NCBI GenBank assembly: GCA_025200525.1
Contig: CM045763.1
Span: 66,847,018-66,911,017, forward strand
Reading direction: 5' to 3'
Source of the DNA: Camellia lanceoleosa
Taxonomy: Eukaryota > Streptophyta > Magnoliopsida > Ericales > Theaceae
DNA length: 64,000 nt
A model generated the notes under the pieces. That model was not told the DNA's origin and did no database searches. It saw only the letters and a program-made list of their open reading frames with translations. Each line of letters begins with the position of its first letter. The stretch's first letter is position 1. Positions 10,741 to 22,488 of this stretch are shown here, piece after piece. The position numbers were made by a program, and so were the translations under genes.

Positions 10741-12486
10741 CATGCACATCATGCATATTGCATTGTGTTCGGGATAGGCAGTAGCCCGGGCACGGGAAAC
10801 GAGGCACGTTTCGTACTCCGAGTGACGGAACGGGTCTCAATTCCCAAGTCACCGACACTCCGGATTGCCCATGATGGAGTTAGGTTTTGTTGTAGCATTC
10901 ATATGCATTCATCCTATATTGAGTTGTGCAATTCGGCTCCTCGGCCATCATGCATCGATATGCGTGATTGGTGGCACGAGGATCGAGGCATGCATATATT
11001 TGTGAAATACATTGCTATGCCCTTTTCCTGCTCTCTGTTGCAGCAAAATCAAGAATCAGCAAGTCTTCGGAGTCTGGCACGCATTTCGAGAAATATTGCA
11101 AACAGAGGCTAATTGGGGCATCCCAGTGGATTTCCGCACCAAAGCAGCCCAGCATACATCACTCATCAGTAGCAAGGCAGTCCCTGGCTTGCATGCCAGT
11201 TTTACTTTTTTGTAATTAATTTGTTAATTAATTAGAAATCTGTATTATTCTTTTATTCGGACTGTATTATTTATTCGGACCCTCTGTGCGAGGGCATAAT
11301 TGTAATAAGTGTGGGTGAGTGTGATGTATATCTTCCAACCCCCATTTCTTTCTCCCTTTTATTTACCCGCTTACGATGGTTAGATATAGGGCATATTTCA
11401 ATTAGCATACAGTATGACAGCATGTTTGCATTATTCATCTGTTTTGCATGCACCGGGCTCGGCGCACCATACAAACTGCATTTGTATTTCAATTCCAAAT
11501 TGAATACGTGTTAGTTGTAGCATTTCATATGCCATGTTTAGAATAGCCGAGCCTGCTATAGTTTGCATCTTTGCATGTGTTGCATTAGGCATTCTGTATA
11601 CTTAGGATCATGCATGGATTTCTAATCAGTTTCCTGTTTTGGCTTGGAGTACTCGGTGAGTTTTATGCTTTAGCATCCTTGCATGCGTGTGAGTGTTGCC
11701 ATGAATAGCATGCTTACTATGAGGCTATGTGCTTATGTGATATAACTGCCTTGAATGCCTGTGGGTGGAGGTTGAGTTGCTTGGATTGGAATAATTCATC
11801 AAATGTTTGTTTTAAAGCCCACTAGATAGTGGCAAAACCATTGTTTTTCTAAGCCCACCCGAGGGTGGCAAATCCGCGTCTTAGCCTACCTACGGGTAGC
11901 ACCATCAAACCATTTTCAAACAAACAAACATGAAATGTTTAGTTCCAATTCAGGCGACCCAGTCTATACTTGTATGTTGTGCGCATCACATAGTAACCTA
12001 GGCTAATAAACCGGAATAAGAACTCACGATGTTTTCAAAAACAGATATCATGGTTAGTAGAGGCCGGTCTTTGATCGGCGAAGGGGTGCTCACAGTGACC
12101 TTCCCCAACCGTACCCAAGTTCCCGAGCGGAGGCAACTTTGGTGATGACGGACACGTGGCCTTTGGCACCGAGTCAGGGTTTCCTAAATTTCCCATTAAA
12201 AAATATTTAGGTGGCGACTCAGATTCTGGCGGCGATCCATGTTTGGCACTTCTTTCAAAAATCTGTTTTCAAAGCGATTTGCGGATTTGGACTCTTCGGT
12301 TCAAGATTGAGAACCGTGACATTTGAGTCCTTCGAATCAGTAGTGACCCAATATCGAACGAGCGGGGACTCGCACTCCTTCCCGGATGCGTTCGGGGATC
12401 TGTTATGTCTGGTGAGTCGTGTGTCGTTTCCGCCAGTTCGCCTCGAGATTTTCGGGGCCCAAAGCCGATAATTAATTAATAAATTT

Positions 12487-13071
12487 CTGGGGGCCCTACA
12501 CATTTTTTTTTTCATTGAATGAAAAAAAAAAAATTGAAAGTAAAGGACAAAATATTTGTGTCAAAATCACAAAAAATAATTAACATTACATTACAATAAC
12601 TAATAAGTATTGCTTGATCCTCACTCTTCTTGTATTTTTAGAAGCAAACAAATCAATCATACTTGCATAATCTAATTTTTTTGTAAAATCATTTTCAATG
12701 AATAACAATGCTAATTATTTTAAACAGGTCTTTCAATTTTTTAATGGATCGATTTATTTTAAGTTAATTTGGGTCTTCCTTAATTTTTTTTGGACTTAAA
12801 ATGTACTTAATATATTAGACAAAACTATAATAAGAGAGACCCCTTTTTCGGGTCTATTTTCAATGGATAATAATGCTAATTTTTTTGAATGGCCTTTCAA
12901 TTTTTTAATGGGTCAATTTATTTTAAGTTAGTACGAACCTTTTTAATTTTTTTAGACTTAAAACATACCTAATATATTACATTAAATTTTAATAGGAGGG
13001 GCCCATTTTTTTAGTCTATTTTGAGGGGCCCTAGGCCATGGCCCTGTGGCCTATGCCCTAGGGCCAGTCCT
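12487..13071. mobile_element. hAT-type transposon terminal remnant
   Basis: The right end, GGCCTATGCCCTAGGGCCAGTCCTG preceded by GGCCATGGCCCTGT, resembles the terminal inverted repeat of plant hAT elements with TTF-type zinc-finger transposases. Inside, a unit of about 160 bp is duplicated (phrases near 12700 and 12860, each with CTTTCAATTTTTTAATGG). GGGGGCCCTAC near 12487 resembles the subterminal part. The matching left terminus and an 8-bp duplication are not found, so this is a truncated piece between the long LTR and the copia leader. Confidence 0.5.
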
Positions 13072-13960
13072 GTTTTCCGCACTGGCTTGGCTGCTGGGTG
13101 CTAAGGCGCTGTTTGTTTTTTTTTTTTTAAATCTAGAATTGCTTTAAATGGTCATAAGTAATTCGTTATAACTTTGTTTTAAGCATGGTTAGTATTGTTG
13201 GACTTAAAATTAAATTTTTTTAGCTACTGTAAAGTTTTCAAAATTTTATGAAAATAAAAAAAAAAAAATTCCTGAGATAATAATTCATTATTTCTGCTTT
13301 AAAATGCTTCTGGTGTTGCATGACTAAGTATCTAAAGCTGAAATTTTTACTGTAGACTATTGTAATGGTTTACTATTTATTGGTATGATTGTTGCAGTTT
13401 ACCAAATTTTGGAATATTTATTTTTGATTTTATGTATGTTTATTAAGTATTTAAAATTTCAGAAAATTCTTGAAAATTTCAAAATGATATACTTTTTGTT
13501 ATGGCATAATCTGAATATTAAATACAGTATATTGTTGTTTTTTCTTAGAGTTTGTAATATGTTGTGATTAGAGAAGCATGATTAGTTGTTTTTTATTTAT
13601 TTTTATTTAATTCCATTATTAAATGAATATAGCATGAGTTAATTATAAATTTACATTAAGATACTATTGTATGAAATTAGACTAATTATCATGCTTTGTA
13701 CATGCCATGAGTAGTGGGAGGTTGTTGTTTTTGTACATGGAATTAAATTAAGTTTTGATAATTGTCACTAGAGATGCAAGAGATGATTATGAGCTTAACA
13801 AATTTTCGATCTTGAGATGTGTGTGATGTTATCATTATTTAATTTAGATTCTTTTGCTGTAAAATAATTTTGTGTTTCTATCATTAAGATCCCCTGCGCA
13901 TTTGTTCTTCCTTTATCTCTGTATGTAGAAATGATAGCTAAGACAGTAGTGTAGACTTAA
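13072..13960 (+). other. remaining leader of the copia element
   Basis: AT-rich non-coding sequence between the nested insertions and gag. The small ORF at 13385-13567 is low-complexity. I see nothing specific. Confidence 0.5.
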
Positions 13961-14760
13961 CTAAGGGAAAGAAATTGGATGGCGATAATTATGACATATG
14001 GCGCCGTAAGATCCAATACCTCCTCAATGAGCAAGAAGTTTTGAACTCACTTGAACAAGTGATGGTTGAGCTTGAGCAGCGCAATACAGCTCAACATTTC
14101 GTCGTGATCTTGAAGTCTATCAGACTTGGAGTAACAAAGATCGGTGTACGCGCTTTACCATGTTGAGCAACATTCACAACGACTTGATTAGTGAGTTTAA
14201 GCATTGTCCGACTGCATTTAAGATGTAGGAAGCTCTCAAGCAAAAGTTTGGTGTCACCTCTTTGGCAAAGCTACGTGGGCTGATTATGAAGTTTGACTTT
14301 TATTAGAAAAAAGGGCATCATTCGATGAAGCAGCATTTGAGAGTCATGTCAGCCATAATACGTGAGCTTGCGGCTGCTAGGCACAATTTGACTCGAGAGT
14401 AACACAAGCTGTGATTCACTTTTTGCCAAATTCTTGGGAGCAGATGAAGCAGAACATGATGCATAATGAGAGTGTGAAAACATTCGAAGACATATCGCGT
14501 CATTTACAGCTAGAGGCTGAGTGCCTAGGGGCTGCTAAGTTTGATTGTTCTGCTATGGTGGTTGAGTCAAGCTCATGTAAGATTTCTCAGTTCAAGCGTG
14601 GAAAGCAAAAGGTGCTCCTAAGAAGCAAGCAGGATCTACACTAAAGCCTAATGGTGTTAGAAATTTCAAGTGTAAGGCCAAGAGAGGTGGCAAGAAGGTA
14701 AAGGCTAAATTGACACGCTTTAATTATAACAAACAATGACACTTCGCTCGAGATTACGCT
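13961..14760 (+). pseudogene. copia gag, decayed
   Basis: The translation near 13975 reads LDGDNYDIWRRKIQYLLNE, the N-terminal block of plant copia Gag. A later block around 14411 (IHFLPNSWEQMKQNM) is the conserved Gag core, but in a different frame, so at least one frameshift lies between 14166 and 14411. The nucleocapsid knuckle around 14715-14765 (FNYNKQ, stop, HFARDYAEQK) has lost its first two cysteines to tyrosine or asparagine codons. Gag would package the element RNA. This copy cannot. Confidence 0.8.
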
Positions 14761-16404
14761 GAGCAGAAGAAGGTACTCTTTTACTTAATTTCTCGCATTC
14801 AATGCTTTGTTTTAAGTCAAGCATTAATTGCTCATTCTCCTCATTTTTGGGTTGTAAACTCAGGAGCAACAGACCACATCGCGAGGAATAAAATAGGGTT
14901 CGTTGAGTATCGCTGAGTACCTCCTGGGAGTAGAAAAGTTTACATGGGGAACGAGTCCAGTGTGGAGGTGCTTGGCATTTGCACATACAAGCTGGAAATA
15001 CGATGAGAGCGCACTTTGTATCTTCATGACGTTCTTTATGCTCCGGATATTCACCGAAACTTAGTTTCAGTTATTAGCATAATGAGCCTTGGTTTTAGCT
15101 TTTGTTTTGAGAATAATGGTGTTAGCATTTATTTGGGAACAATTTTTTATGGTTTTGGTTATCATTTAGATGGTTTCTTAGTTTTGGATGTGGATGATTC
15201 TAGTTTTAATAAAAATGTCAATGGCTGTGTTTCTTATATTGCATCTATTTGTGATAATGATTCTTTGAGATGGCACGCTAGATTAGGCGACATAGGGCAA
15301 GACATGATGACTAGATTGGCTAAAGAAGGCCTTTTAGGCCCACTCGCTAGAGTTACTTTGCCTACTTGTGAGCATTGTTTTGCTGGAAAGGCAATAAGGA
15401 AACCATTTGGGAAAGCCTAAAGGGCATCTGTCCCATTACAGCTTATTCATTCTAATCTATGTGGACCAATGAATGTAAGGGCAAAGCATAAAGCCCCTTA
15501 TTTTATCACATTTATAGATGACTGCATGCGTTTTGGCCATGTCTATTTGATTTCTCACAAGTTACCAACATTGGATTGCTTTAGACGGTATGTTAATGAG
15601 GTGGAGAATCAATTAGACAAGAGCATTAAGGCTCTAAGAACTGACCGAGGACACGAGTATCTATCTGAGCAAGTTAAAGTGCTCTGTGTGGAAAAAAGAA
15701 TTATCAGGCAATTAAGAATTTTTGGGACTCCGCAGCAAAATGGTGTAGTGGAGAAAAGGAATTGTACATTGCTTGACATGGTTAGATCTATGATGGCGCA
15801 AGCTAATCTTCCTATTTCTTATTGGGGAGATGCTTTGTTGACTGTTGCTTACATCCTTAACTGTATGCCCTCTAAATCAGTTCCTTCCACCCCATATGAG
15901 ATGTGGACTGGAAAAAAGCCTGTAATGGACAATTTGCGGCCTTAGGATTCAACAACTTACATACACAACGTTTCTCATAAGTTTGGGAAGTTGGGCCCTA
16001 GAGGAAAGAAGTGTATCTTCATTCGCTATAGTGAGCATTCTAAAGGCTATGTGTTTATTGGGGAGCATCTGGATAGCAATGTAACTGAAATTGAGTCACG
16101 AAATGTAGATTTCCTAGAGGAGGATTTCCCTAGCAGAGGTGAGGTACCTAGAGATGTAGAACTTTATGAAATGGAGGATCTACATGAAGGCACACCTAAT
16201 AGCTTAGTAGAGAATGAGGAAATAATCCCTCAAGATCCTAAGGACAGTGGGAGCGATTTACTCGCCCATAGATTAGATCGAATGGATGAGGATTCTCAAG
16301 ATTCTCAACTGCTTAAAAGCAAACATGGAGTTATACCTCGTCGTCGTTTTGAGATTAAGGGGGAAGCATTCATGATTGCTCCGAGTGATGAGATAAAGCT
16401 TAAG
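14761..16404 (+). pseudogene. copia pol, protease and integrase part
   Basis: Frame 1 encodes a protease site at about 14848 (WVVNSGATDH), where the catalytic DSG is changed to NSG. The integrase zinc-binding region follows (WHARLGDIGQ near 15272, the second histidine replaced by aspartate; CEHCFAGKA near 15368 keeps both cysteines). The catalytic core is ITFIDD (15508), LRTDRGHEYL (15635) and the glutamate in NGVVEKRN. Stops interrupt the frame at about 14914, 15004, 15418 and 15943, without frameshift. A solo LTR interrupts pol at 16405 and it resumes at 22489 in the same frame. Confidence 0.9.
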
Positions 16405-17639
16405 TGTCACGCCCCGAACTTGCTCCTAAAAGTAAAGGGCATGACCTAGCTGATAATAGTCCTTAAACTCGACAATTATATAATATGGGGCCAGAACGGA
16501 AGCATTTATCAATTTAAATTAACATCCATTGAGCTAGTACCTATATGCCAAGGCCACAGAACATCTCATAAACCCACACATAATAATGCACACTCATAAG
16601 AGCTAACTATTCACATGCATATACACACAGTCCCAACCCCACAACTAGGGGTATATTCGAAATATTAAAAGTGTGGGATGTACATAAATAACAACATTTA
16701 ACAAAAGGTTCGCAACTAGTGCTATGAGTGATGCGGAGAACTTCACAAAGTGGCTAGGCTTCTCTTAGTTGCTTGGACACAGGGGGTTGACAGAAGAAAA
16801 GCTGCTAGACCGGACTAGGATTGACCTCTGAGTTGATTACCTACAGAAACAGACATAGCATAGAGCGAGCAGGGCTCAGTGAATAACAGTATATAGGAAA
16901 TTTCAGGTGAGTAATCATGAATTACAATGCAATAAACGTATAGATTACATTTTCGAATTTATTCTATAAACATTTCCAAAACGGTCTTGGCTCAACAGTT
17001 ACAGAACGACCTCAAACCCAATATCAAACAGAACGGCCTTAGGCCCAATATCATGTACAAATGGCCTCGGGCCCACAGATTAACAGCTGTTCACACATTA
17101 GAGGGTAGGTAGGACATCGACATGCACACTACCTCCCTTAGCCATAGGCCAGGAATCATAATCGAATAAAATCAGATGAGGGTCGGGAAGACATCGGCAT
17201 GTCATCACCACACTCAGTTCCAGAGTTGTCCACATTCAGTGGCGGATAATTGAACGGCCTCGGGCCCAACATTAGCAAAGCAGAATGACCTCAGGTCCAT
17301 AAGGATATCATTATTCCATAATGTACGTAAGTTCCATTTGTTCATCATGAATTGACATAGTTAACTTACAGATAACAGAACGTTAATATTAACTATTAAC
17401 AGTAAGCAAAATGTACTACTACAATACTATTACTCATAGTGTTGTGGTGGAGTGATAATCCCTTCCTGTATGTGACCTACACACACATCCAGTTCAGAAA
17501 TTAGTCTATTTTCCTTTTTCATCAATATTTGATTCGTTCAACCTCTAATAAATTTACAAGCATTTTAAAAGCATCAAATGCACATTTTAGCAATCCCAGA
17601 GGGTTAAACAGGAGAAAAGAAACACACAGTGCGGGAAGA

Positions 17640-17790
17640 TGGCCGCACGTGCGCCCCGCACGTGCTTTTATTTCAGAACCTCAGCCTCGATTTCCCCTAT
17701 TTTCCGCACGTGCGGCTGTGAGCCCCGCACGTGCGGCGCACATGCGGTGGTGCTTCCTGCACGTGCGGCTGTGAGCCCCGCACATGCGGT
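17640..17790. repeat. short GC-rich palindromic repeats (CCGCACGTGCGG)
   Basis: Five CACGTG cores and two CACATG variants occur within about 150 bp, mostly inside CCGCACGTGCGG palindromes. The phrase GGCTGTGAGCCCCGCAC is present twice. The cluster is an island of high GC inside the solo LTR. CACGTG is the plant G-box core. Confidence 0.8.
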
Positions 17791-17883
17791 CGTTACCTTT
17801 GTTTTGTGCACTTCGAATCAAAGCAAAATCCCAATTTGGTAAACATATTGCAAGGCCCAAAATAGGTAAATTTAATGCAAGAA

Positions 17884-19385
17884 TGTCACGACCTGCTCCC
17901 CGTACCCAAGGGTTAGGTATCGTGATGGCCAGTAACTAAAGTTACCTCCAGCCAATTCAAAAACAAATTAATAAACGCAAGCGGAAGAAATATTTAAATA
18001 AGGGTACCAAAATAATCATCGGAGCTTCTATTTTTATTACAAAATATATTGACAAAAAATGTTGATATTTACATATATAAAAAAAAATATCATAAAAATG
18101 TTATGTGCGTCTATTCCGCAGCCCCGTTTCCAAGACTTTCCAAAAGCTATTTCTGAATTGCATGTTTCCTGAAAATTGGTAAAAAAAACTACAAGCACAT
18201 GGCAGAGTGAGAAATATTATACCAAGAATATAAGGGACACGAAATAATCATGGATCATAGTTAGACCAAAACATTTACATAAACAAATCATTTAAGTACC
18301 AGAAACTGAAATACAGATATTATATAAATATATAACCATAACCACGGTACAGAACAGAGGTCACAGAAGTGACAATCAGAACAGAGGTACGGATTCAAGA
18401 GGTTGCTCGTACGAATTCTAGAGGTGGCTCCCACAATAATGTAGCACTTAGCTCCGCACAGCACTTTGGTCCGTACAGAACAGAGGTCAATGGATCCATG
18501 ACAAACAGAGGACCACAAAGTGGTCAAACAGAGGCCAATGGTTATTTAAGTCCCCTAAGGCATGGGACTCCCGTGGTGGTACTTACAAAACATAATTGTA
18601 TATAAGGTCATAGCCAAATATTCTTTAAAATATAAACAAACATATCCATGGGTTTCTTTTTAAGTAAATAGGGTTCAGATATAAAACCACGTAACTGAAA
18701 CCTTTATAAACATAACTTTTATTAATATACTAATAAAATATAACTTGTATAAAATAAGTATGGTAAGTGAAAGCATACGTAAAATATATTTTGGTGACTC
18801 AAGGAATAATATAACTCACCTTATCTTTAATACCTTACTCTTTCTTTCTACTACCAAAGACCCTTTCACCTTCCATTACTCTTTCCTTCATTTCCTCTCT
18901 TTCTTTTATTTCCTTTCTTTCTTCTTTTCTTTTCTTTCTTTTTTTTCTTTCATTTCCTTCCAGTCGAATCACCTCCCTATGAGGTGAGGCCATCCAGAGG
19001 CAAACACGTGTCCAGGTCATAATATCCCTCAGATTTTGATAACGAATTCGCAGATTCAATCTTATCCCAAATAAATATTTGAGATAATTACACTTTAACC
19101 CAATATTTTAATATAATTATATAAATTAATTAATTCTTAATTAAATTACATTTTATCTTATACTAACAGAAAATTAACTATTTATTTTAATACCACACTC
19201 ATTATTATTATTATTTATATTATCTATATTATTACTATTTAAATTTTGACCCCTAAACTTTTAATAATTATATTATTTTACAAAATTACACATAATAATA
19301 GATAATAAATTATATATTTTCTTAACTGAGATTAAATAATATTAGTATAAATTCTACAAAATAATTAAAAATCTGGGTTGTCACA
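17884..19385 (-). repeat. 3' LTR of the non-autonomous element (1502 bp)
   Basis: Partner of 20112-21622. It contains a long pyrimidine tract (about 18888-18960). Compared with the partner it lacks about 10 bp within CACCTCCCTATGAGGTG (18970-18986), which removes the TATA motif kept by the other copy. Confidence 0.93.
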
Positions 19386-20111
19386 ATCTTCTCTCCTTTT
19401 AAAATTTCATTCTCGAAATTTGTCATATGTAAGCTATCCGCTCCGCACTCTGATAAATATATATATTAGATGATTAATCTAATAGAAAATAGTGCCTCAA
19501 AAAAAAAATTATACCAAAAATAACTCACTGTTTAGTTGTCAAAAATTAGTTTGGGCCGAAATGAGAAATAATGGGTGATTTAAAAAAAAAATTTCACTCG
19601 TTTTATTTACAATAAAAATAAATAAAATAAGAACACAATGACAGAATTATATGCAAGAATTGAAAATTTTGAGATAAACTTTTCATTGATGGGAAATAGT
19701 TTCAGAATTAGTATCTTTAAAATTTGAACCCACTTTTTTTTTAAAAAAACATCAAAATAAATATTTTTTTTTTTCAATATTGAACTGAAAATTATATATA
19801 TATATATTTAATTATATTATAATTTTGGTGAGTGCTTGAGCCCGACATCCTTTTTTTTTTGTTCTTCTTTTACTATAACAAATGTAAATTATGTGTAATA
19901 TCCTTCACAAATTAGGCACACTAAAAAAAAAATTTATTCTATATATATAATCATATAAAATTATAATATAATTAAATCGACGAACAAAATATAATAATTC
20001 GGTACTAAATTCCCGCTATCTCACTTCTTAAATGTGCATGTGTTCTATGCTCCAATGATGTTTTTTTTTATTTATTTTATAAACCATTGCTCTGATTGCT
20101 CTGATACCATT
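19386..20111 (-). other. non-coding core of the non-autonomous element
   Basis: AT-rich with many homopolymer runs and no ORF of note. The minus-strand primer site (TGGTATCAGAGC) lies at its right edge (about 20099-20110) and the polypurine tract at its left edge (about 19386-19400). Confidence 0.8.
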
Positions 20112-21622
20112 TGTCACGACCCGCTTCCCGTACCCAAGGGTTAAGTATCGTGATGGCCAGTAACTGAAGTTACCTCCGGCCAATTCAAAAACAAATTAAT
20201 AAACGCAAGCGGAAGAAATATTTAAATAAGGGTACCAAAATAATTATTGGAGCTTCTATTTTTATTACAAAATATATTGACAAAAAATATATATATTTAC
20301 ATATATATAAAAAAATATCATAAAAGTGTTGTGTGCGTCTATTCTGCAGCCCCGTATCTAAGACTTTCCAAAAGCTATTTCTAAATTGCATGTTTCTTGA
20401 AAATTGGTAAAAAAACTATAAGCACATGGCAGAGTGAGAAATATTATACCAAGAGTATAATGGACACGAAATAACCATAGATCATTAGTTAGGCCAAAAC
20501 ATTTACATAAACAAATCATTTAAGTACCAGAAACTGAAATACAGATATTATATAAATATATAACTATAACCACGCGATGCAGCGAGAGGTCATGAAGTGA
20601 AAATCGTAAGCAGTACGGATTCAAGAGGTGGCTCGTACGAATTCTAGAGGTGGCTCCCACAATAGTGTAGCACTTAGCTCCGCACAGCACTTTGGTCCGC
20701 ACAAAATAGAGGTCAATGGATCTATGACAAACAGAGGACCATAAAGTGGTCAAACAGAGGCCAATAGTTATTTAAGTCTCCAAGGCATGGGACTCCCGTG
20801 GTGGTACTTACAAAACATAATTGTATATAAGGTCATAGCCAAATATTCTTTAAAATATAAACAAACATATCCATGGGTTTCTTTTTAAGCAAATAAGGTT
20901 CAGATATAAAGCCACGTAACTGAAACCTTTATAAAACATAACTTTTATTAATATACTAATAAAATATAACTTATATAAAATAAGTATGGTAAGTGAAAGA
21001 ATACGTAAAATACATTTTGGTGACTCAAGGTATAATATAACTCACCTTATCTTTAATACCTTACTCTTTGTTTCTACTACCAAAGACCCTTTCACCTTCC
21101 ATTACTCTTTCCTTCCTTTCCTCTCTTTCTTTTCTTTCCTTTCTTTCTTCTTTTCTTTTCTTTCTTTTCTTCTTTCATTTCCTTCCAACCGAATCACCTC
21201 CCTACTTATATAGGGAGGTGAGGCCATCCAGAGGCAAACACGTGTCCAGGCCATAATATCCCTCAGATTTTGATAACGAATTCGCATATTCAATCTTATC
21301 CCAAATAAATATTTGAGATAATTACACTTTAACCCAATATTTTAATATAATTATATAAATTAATTAATTCTTAATTAAATTACATTTTATCTTATACTAA
21401 TAGAAAATTAATTATTTATTTTAATACCACACTCATTATTATTATTATTGTTTATATTATCTATATTATTACTATTTAAATTTTAACCCCTAAACTTTTA
21501 ATAATTATATTATTTTACAAAATTACACATAATAATATATAATAAATTATATATTTTCTTAACTGAGATTAAATAATATTAGTATAAATTCTACAAAATA
21601 ATTAAAAATCTGGGTTGTCACA
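20112..21622 (-). repeat. 5' LTR of the non-autonomous element (1511 bp)
   Basis: It matches the left LTR throughout, with scattered substitutions. It keeps a TATA-containing hairpin at 21195-21220 and a pyrimidine tract at about 21108-21180. CAAACACGTGTCC near 21236 is a G-box core. Confidence 0.93.
21195..21220 (-). promoter_or_regulatory. TATA box inside a 10-bp inverted repeat
   Basis: The sequence is CACCTCCCTA, six bases, then TAGGGAGGTG, with TATATAAG on the minus strand across the loop. It lies inside the 5' LTR in the element's transcription direction, so it is a plausible promoter. The corresponding site in the other LTR is deleted. Confidence 0.55.
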
Positions 21623-22488
21623 AAGAACATGGCTCAATATCATACAAATATGAATCACAAACTTAATTATGTCCTTAATCACTTTGAATTCAAAATCACA
21701 ATCACAATCAATCACAACTCAATTCCTTTAGGTTTCTACCTGTATTTGGTTTTTTACACATATGTATGTATATGGCCATCTAACTACATAGATGAGTTCA
21801 AACATGGAAATTGAAGGAATAAAATGTAATCCTACTCCAAATTGCTCAACTTAACTCAAGATAACCAAAAGATAAGAGCACCTCTCCAACAACCCAATTG
21901 TCATACACAAAACTTCACTCACAAACCCTAGCTCTCATAAATGAAAGGAACTCCTTACACAAATCCAAGAAAGAGGTTATTTAAGTTGGATCACACATAC
22001 CTTGGCTCAAATCTTTACAAACCCTCTCAATTTTCCCAATCCTCTTCCATATTGAACTTCCCCTCTTCCTCTCAAACTCTCTTTTTCTCTAACTTTCTCT
22101 CTCGGGAGATATTTTTGAGTTAAGAATTCCCAAATCAAATATGTAAAGATAGATATATATTTAAATGTCGAATAAAACAAAATTTAATCAGTTTAATCAT
22201 TCCGAATCAAATTTTTACAGAAAATCATACTATGATCTAAAAATCATGTTGATCTCAAATATGAAGTCAATTTCAGATTATTAAGCTTCTAAGGCTTTTA
22301 ATTACCGATCTAAACACCGTATTGTAACAGATATTTCTTACATTGAACAAATAGAAATCTATAATCATGAGATTTACTCAAATAAGCTTGATTTCACATA
22401 GAATTTCACAATAAGCATATAAATGCACAGAATAAGGGACTGAAAGCATACTAGAAAACATGGATGAGAGTCGGGTTATTACACTAAG

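Larger units (their letters stand above)
6962..12490 (+). mobile_element. GC-richer LTR-type insertion in the copia leader, Ogre/Tat-like (probable very long LTR)
   Basis: Base composition jumps at about 6962, where the copia leader is interrupted by TGTGATACACCCCATT. The segment has several internal tandem repeats, no long convincing ORF, and near its right end a primer-site-like TGGCGACTC (12212-12220). I read it as a roughly 5.2-kb LTR, plus strand, with a short piece of internal sequence, as known for Ogre/Tat gypsy elements. No second LTR copy or target duplication is seen, and the right end runs into hAT-derived sequence, so it is truncated. The class assignment is inference. Confidence 0.5.
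17884..21622 (-). mobile_element. non-autonomous LTR element with 1.5-kb LTRs and a 726-bp core
   Basis: Long direct repeats at 17884-19385 and 20112-21622 begin TGTCACGACC and end GGGTTGTCACA. The 5-bp flank AAGAA is present on both sides (17879-17883 and 21623-21627). A primer site next to the right LTR reads TGGTATCAGAGC on the minus strand, and a purine tract next to the left LTR (minus AAAAGGAGAGAAGA) marks the other end, so the element reads right to left. The core between the LTRs has no ORF. It must depend on proteins from another element. The close similarity of the LTRs suggests it is the youngest nested layer here. Confidence 0.93.
16405..22483. mobile_element. solo LTR-like insertion inside copia pol, itself carrying a nested element
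   Basis: The segment starts TGTCACGCCCCGAACTTG and ends GTCGGGTTATTACA. The flanks are TTAAG (16400-16404) and CTAAG (22484-22488), a 5-bp target duplication with one mismatch. The copia pol frame is continuous across the two flanks, which confirms both borders. Without the inner element it is about 2.3 kb, has TG...CA ends and no coding region, so a solo LTR of a gypsy-type element is the best reading. The insertion plus one target copy totals 6084 bp, a multiple of three. Confidence 0.8.

Noticed and set aside
13058..13090. 8-bp target duplication for the hAT remnant using TTTTCCGC
   Set aside because: The only other close occurrence (near 17700) lies in an unrelated nested element, so the match is chance.
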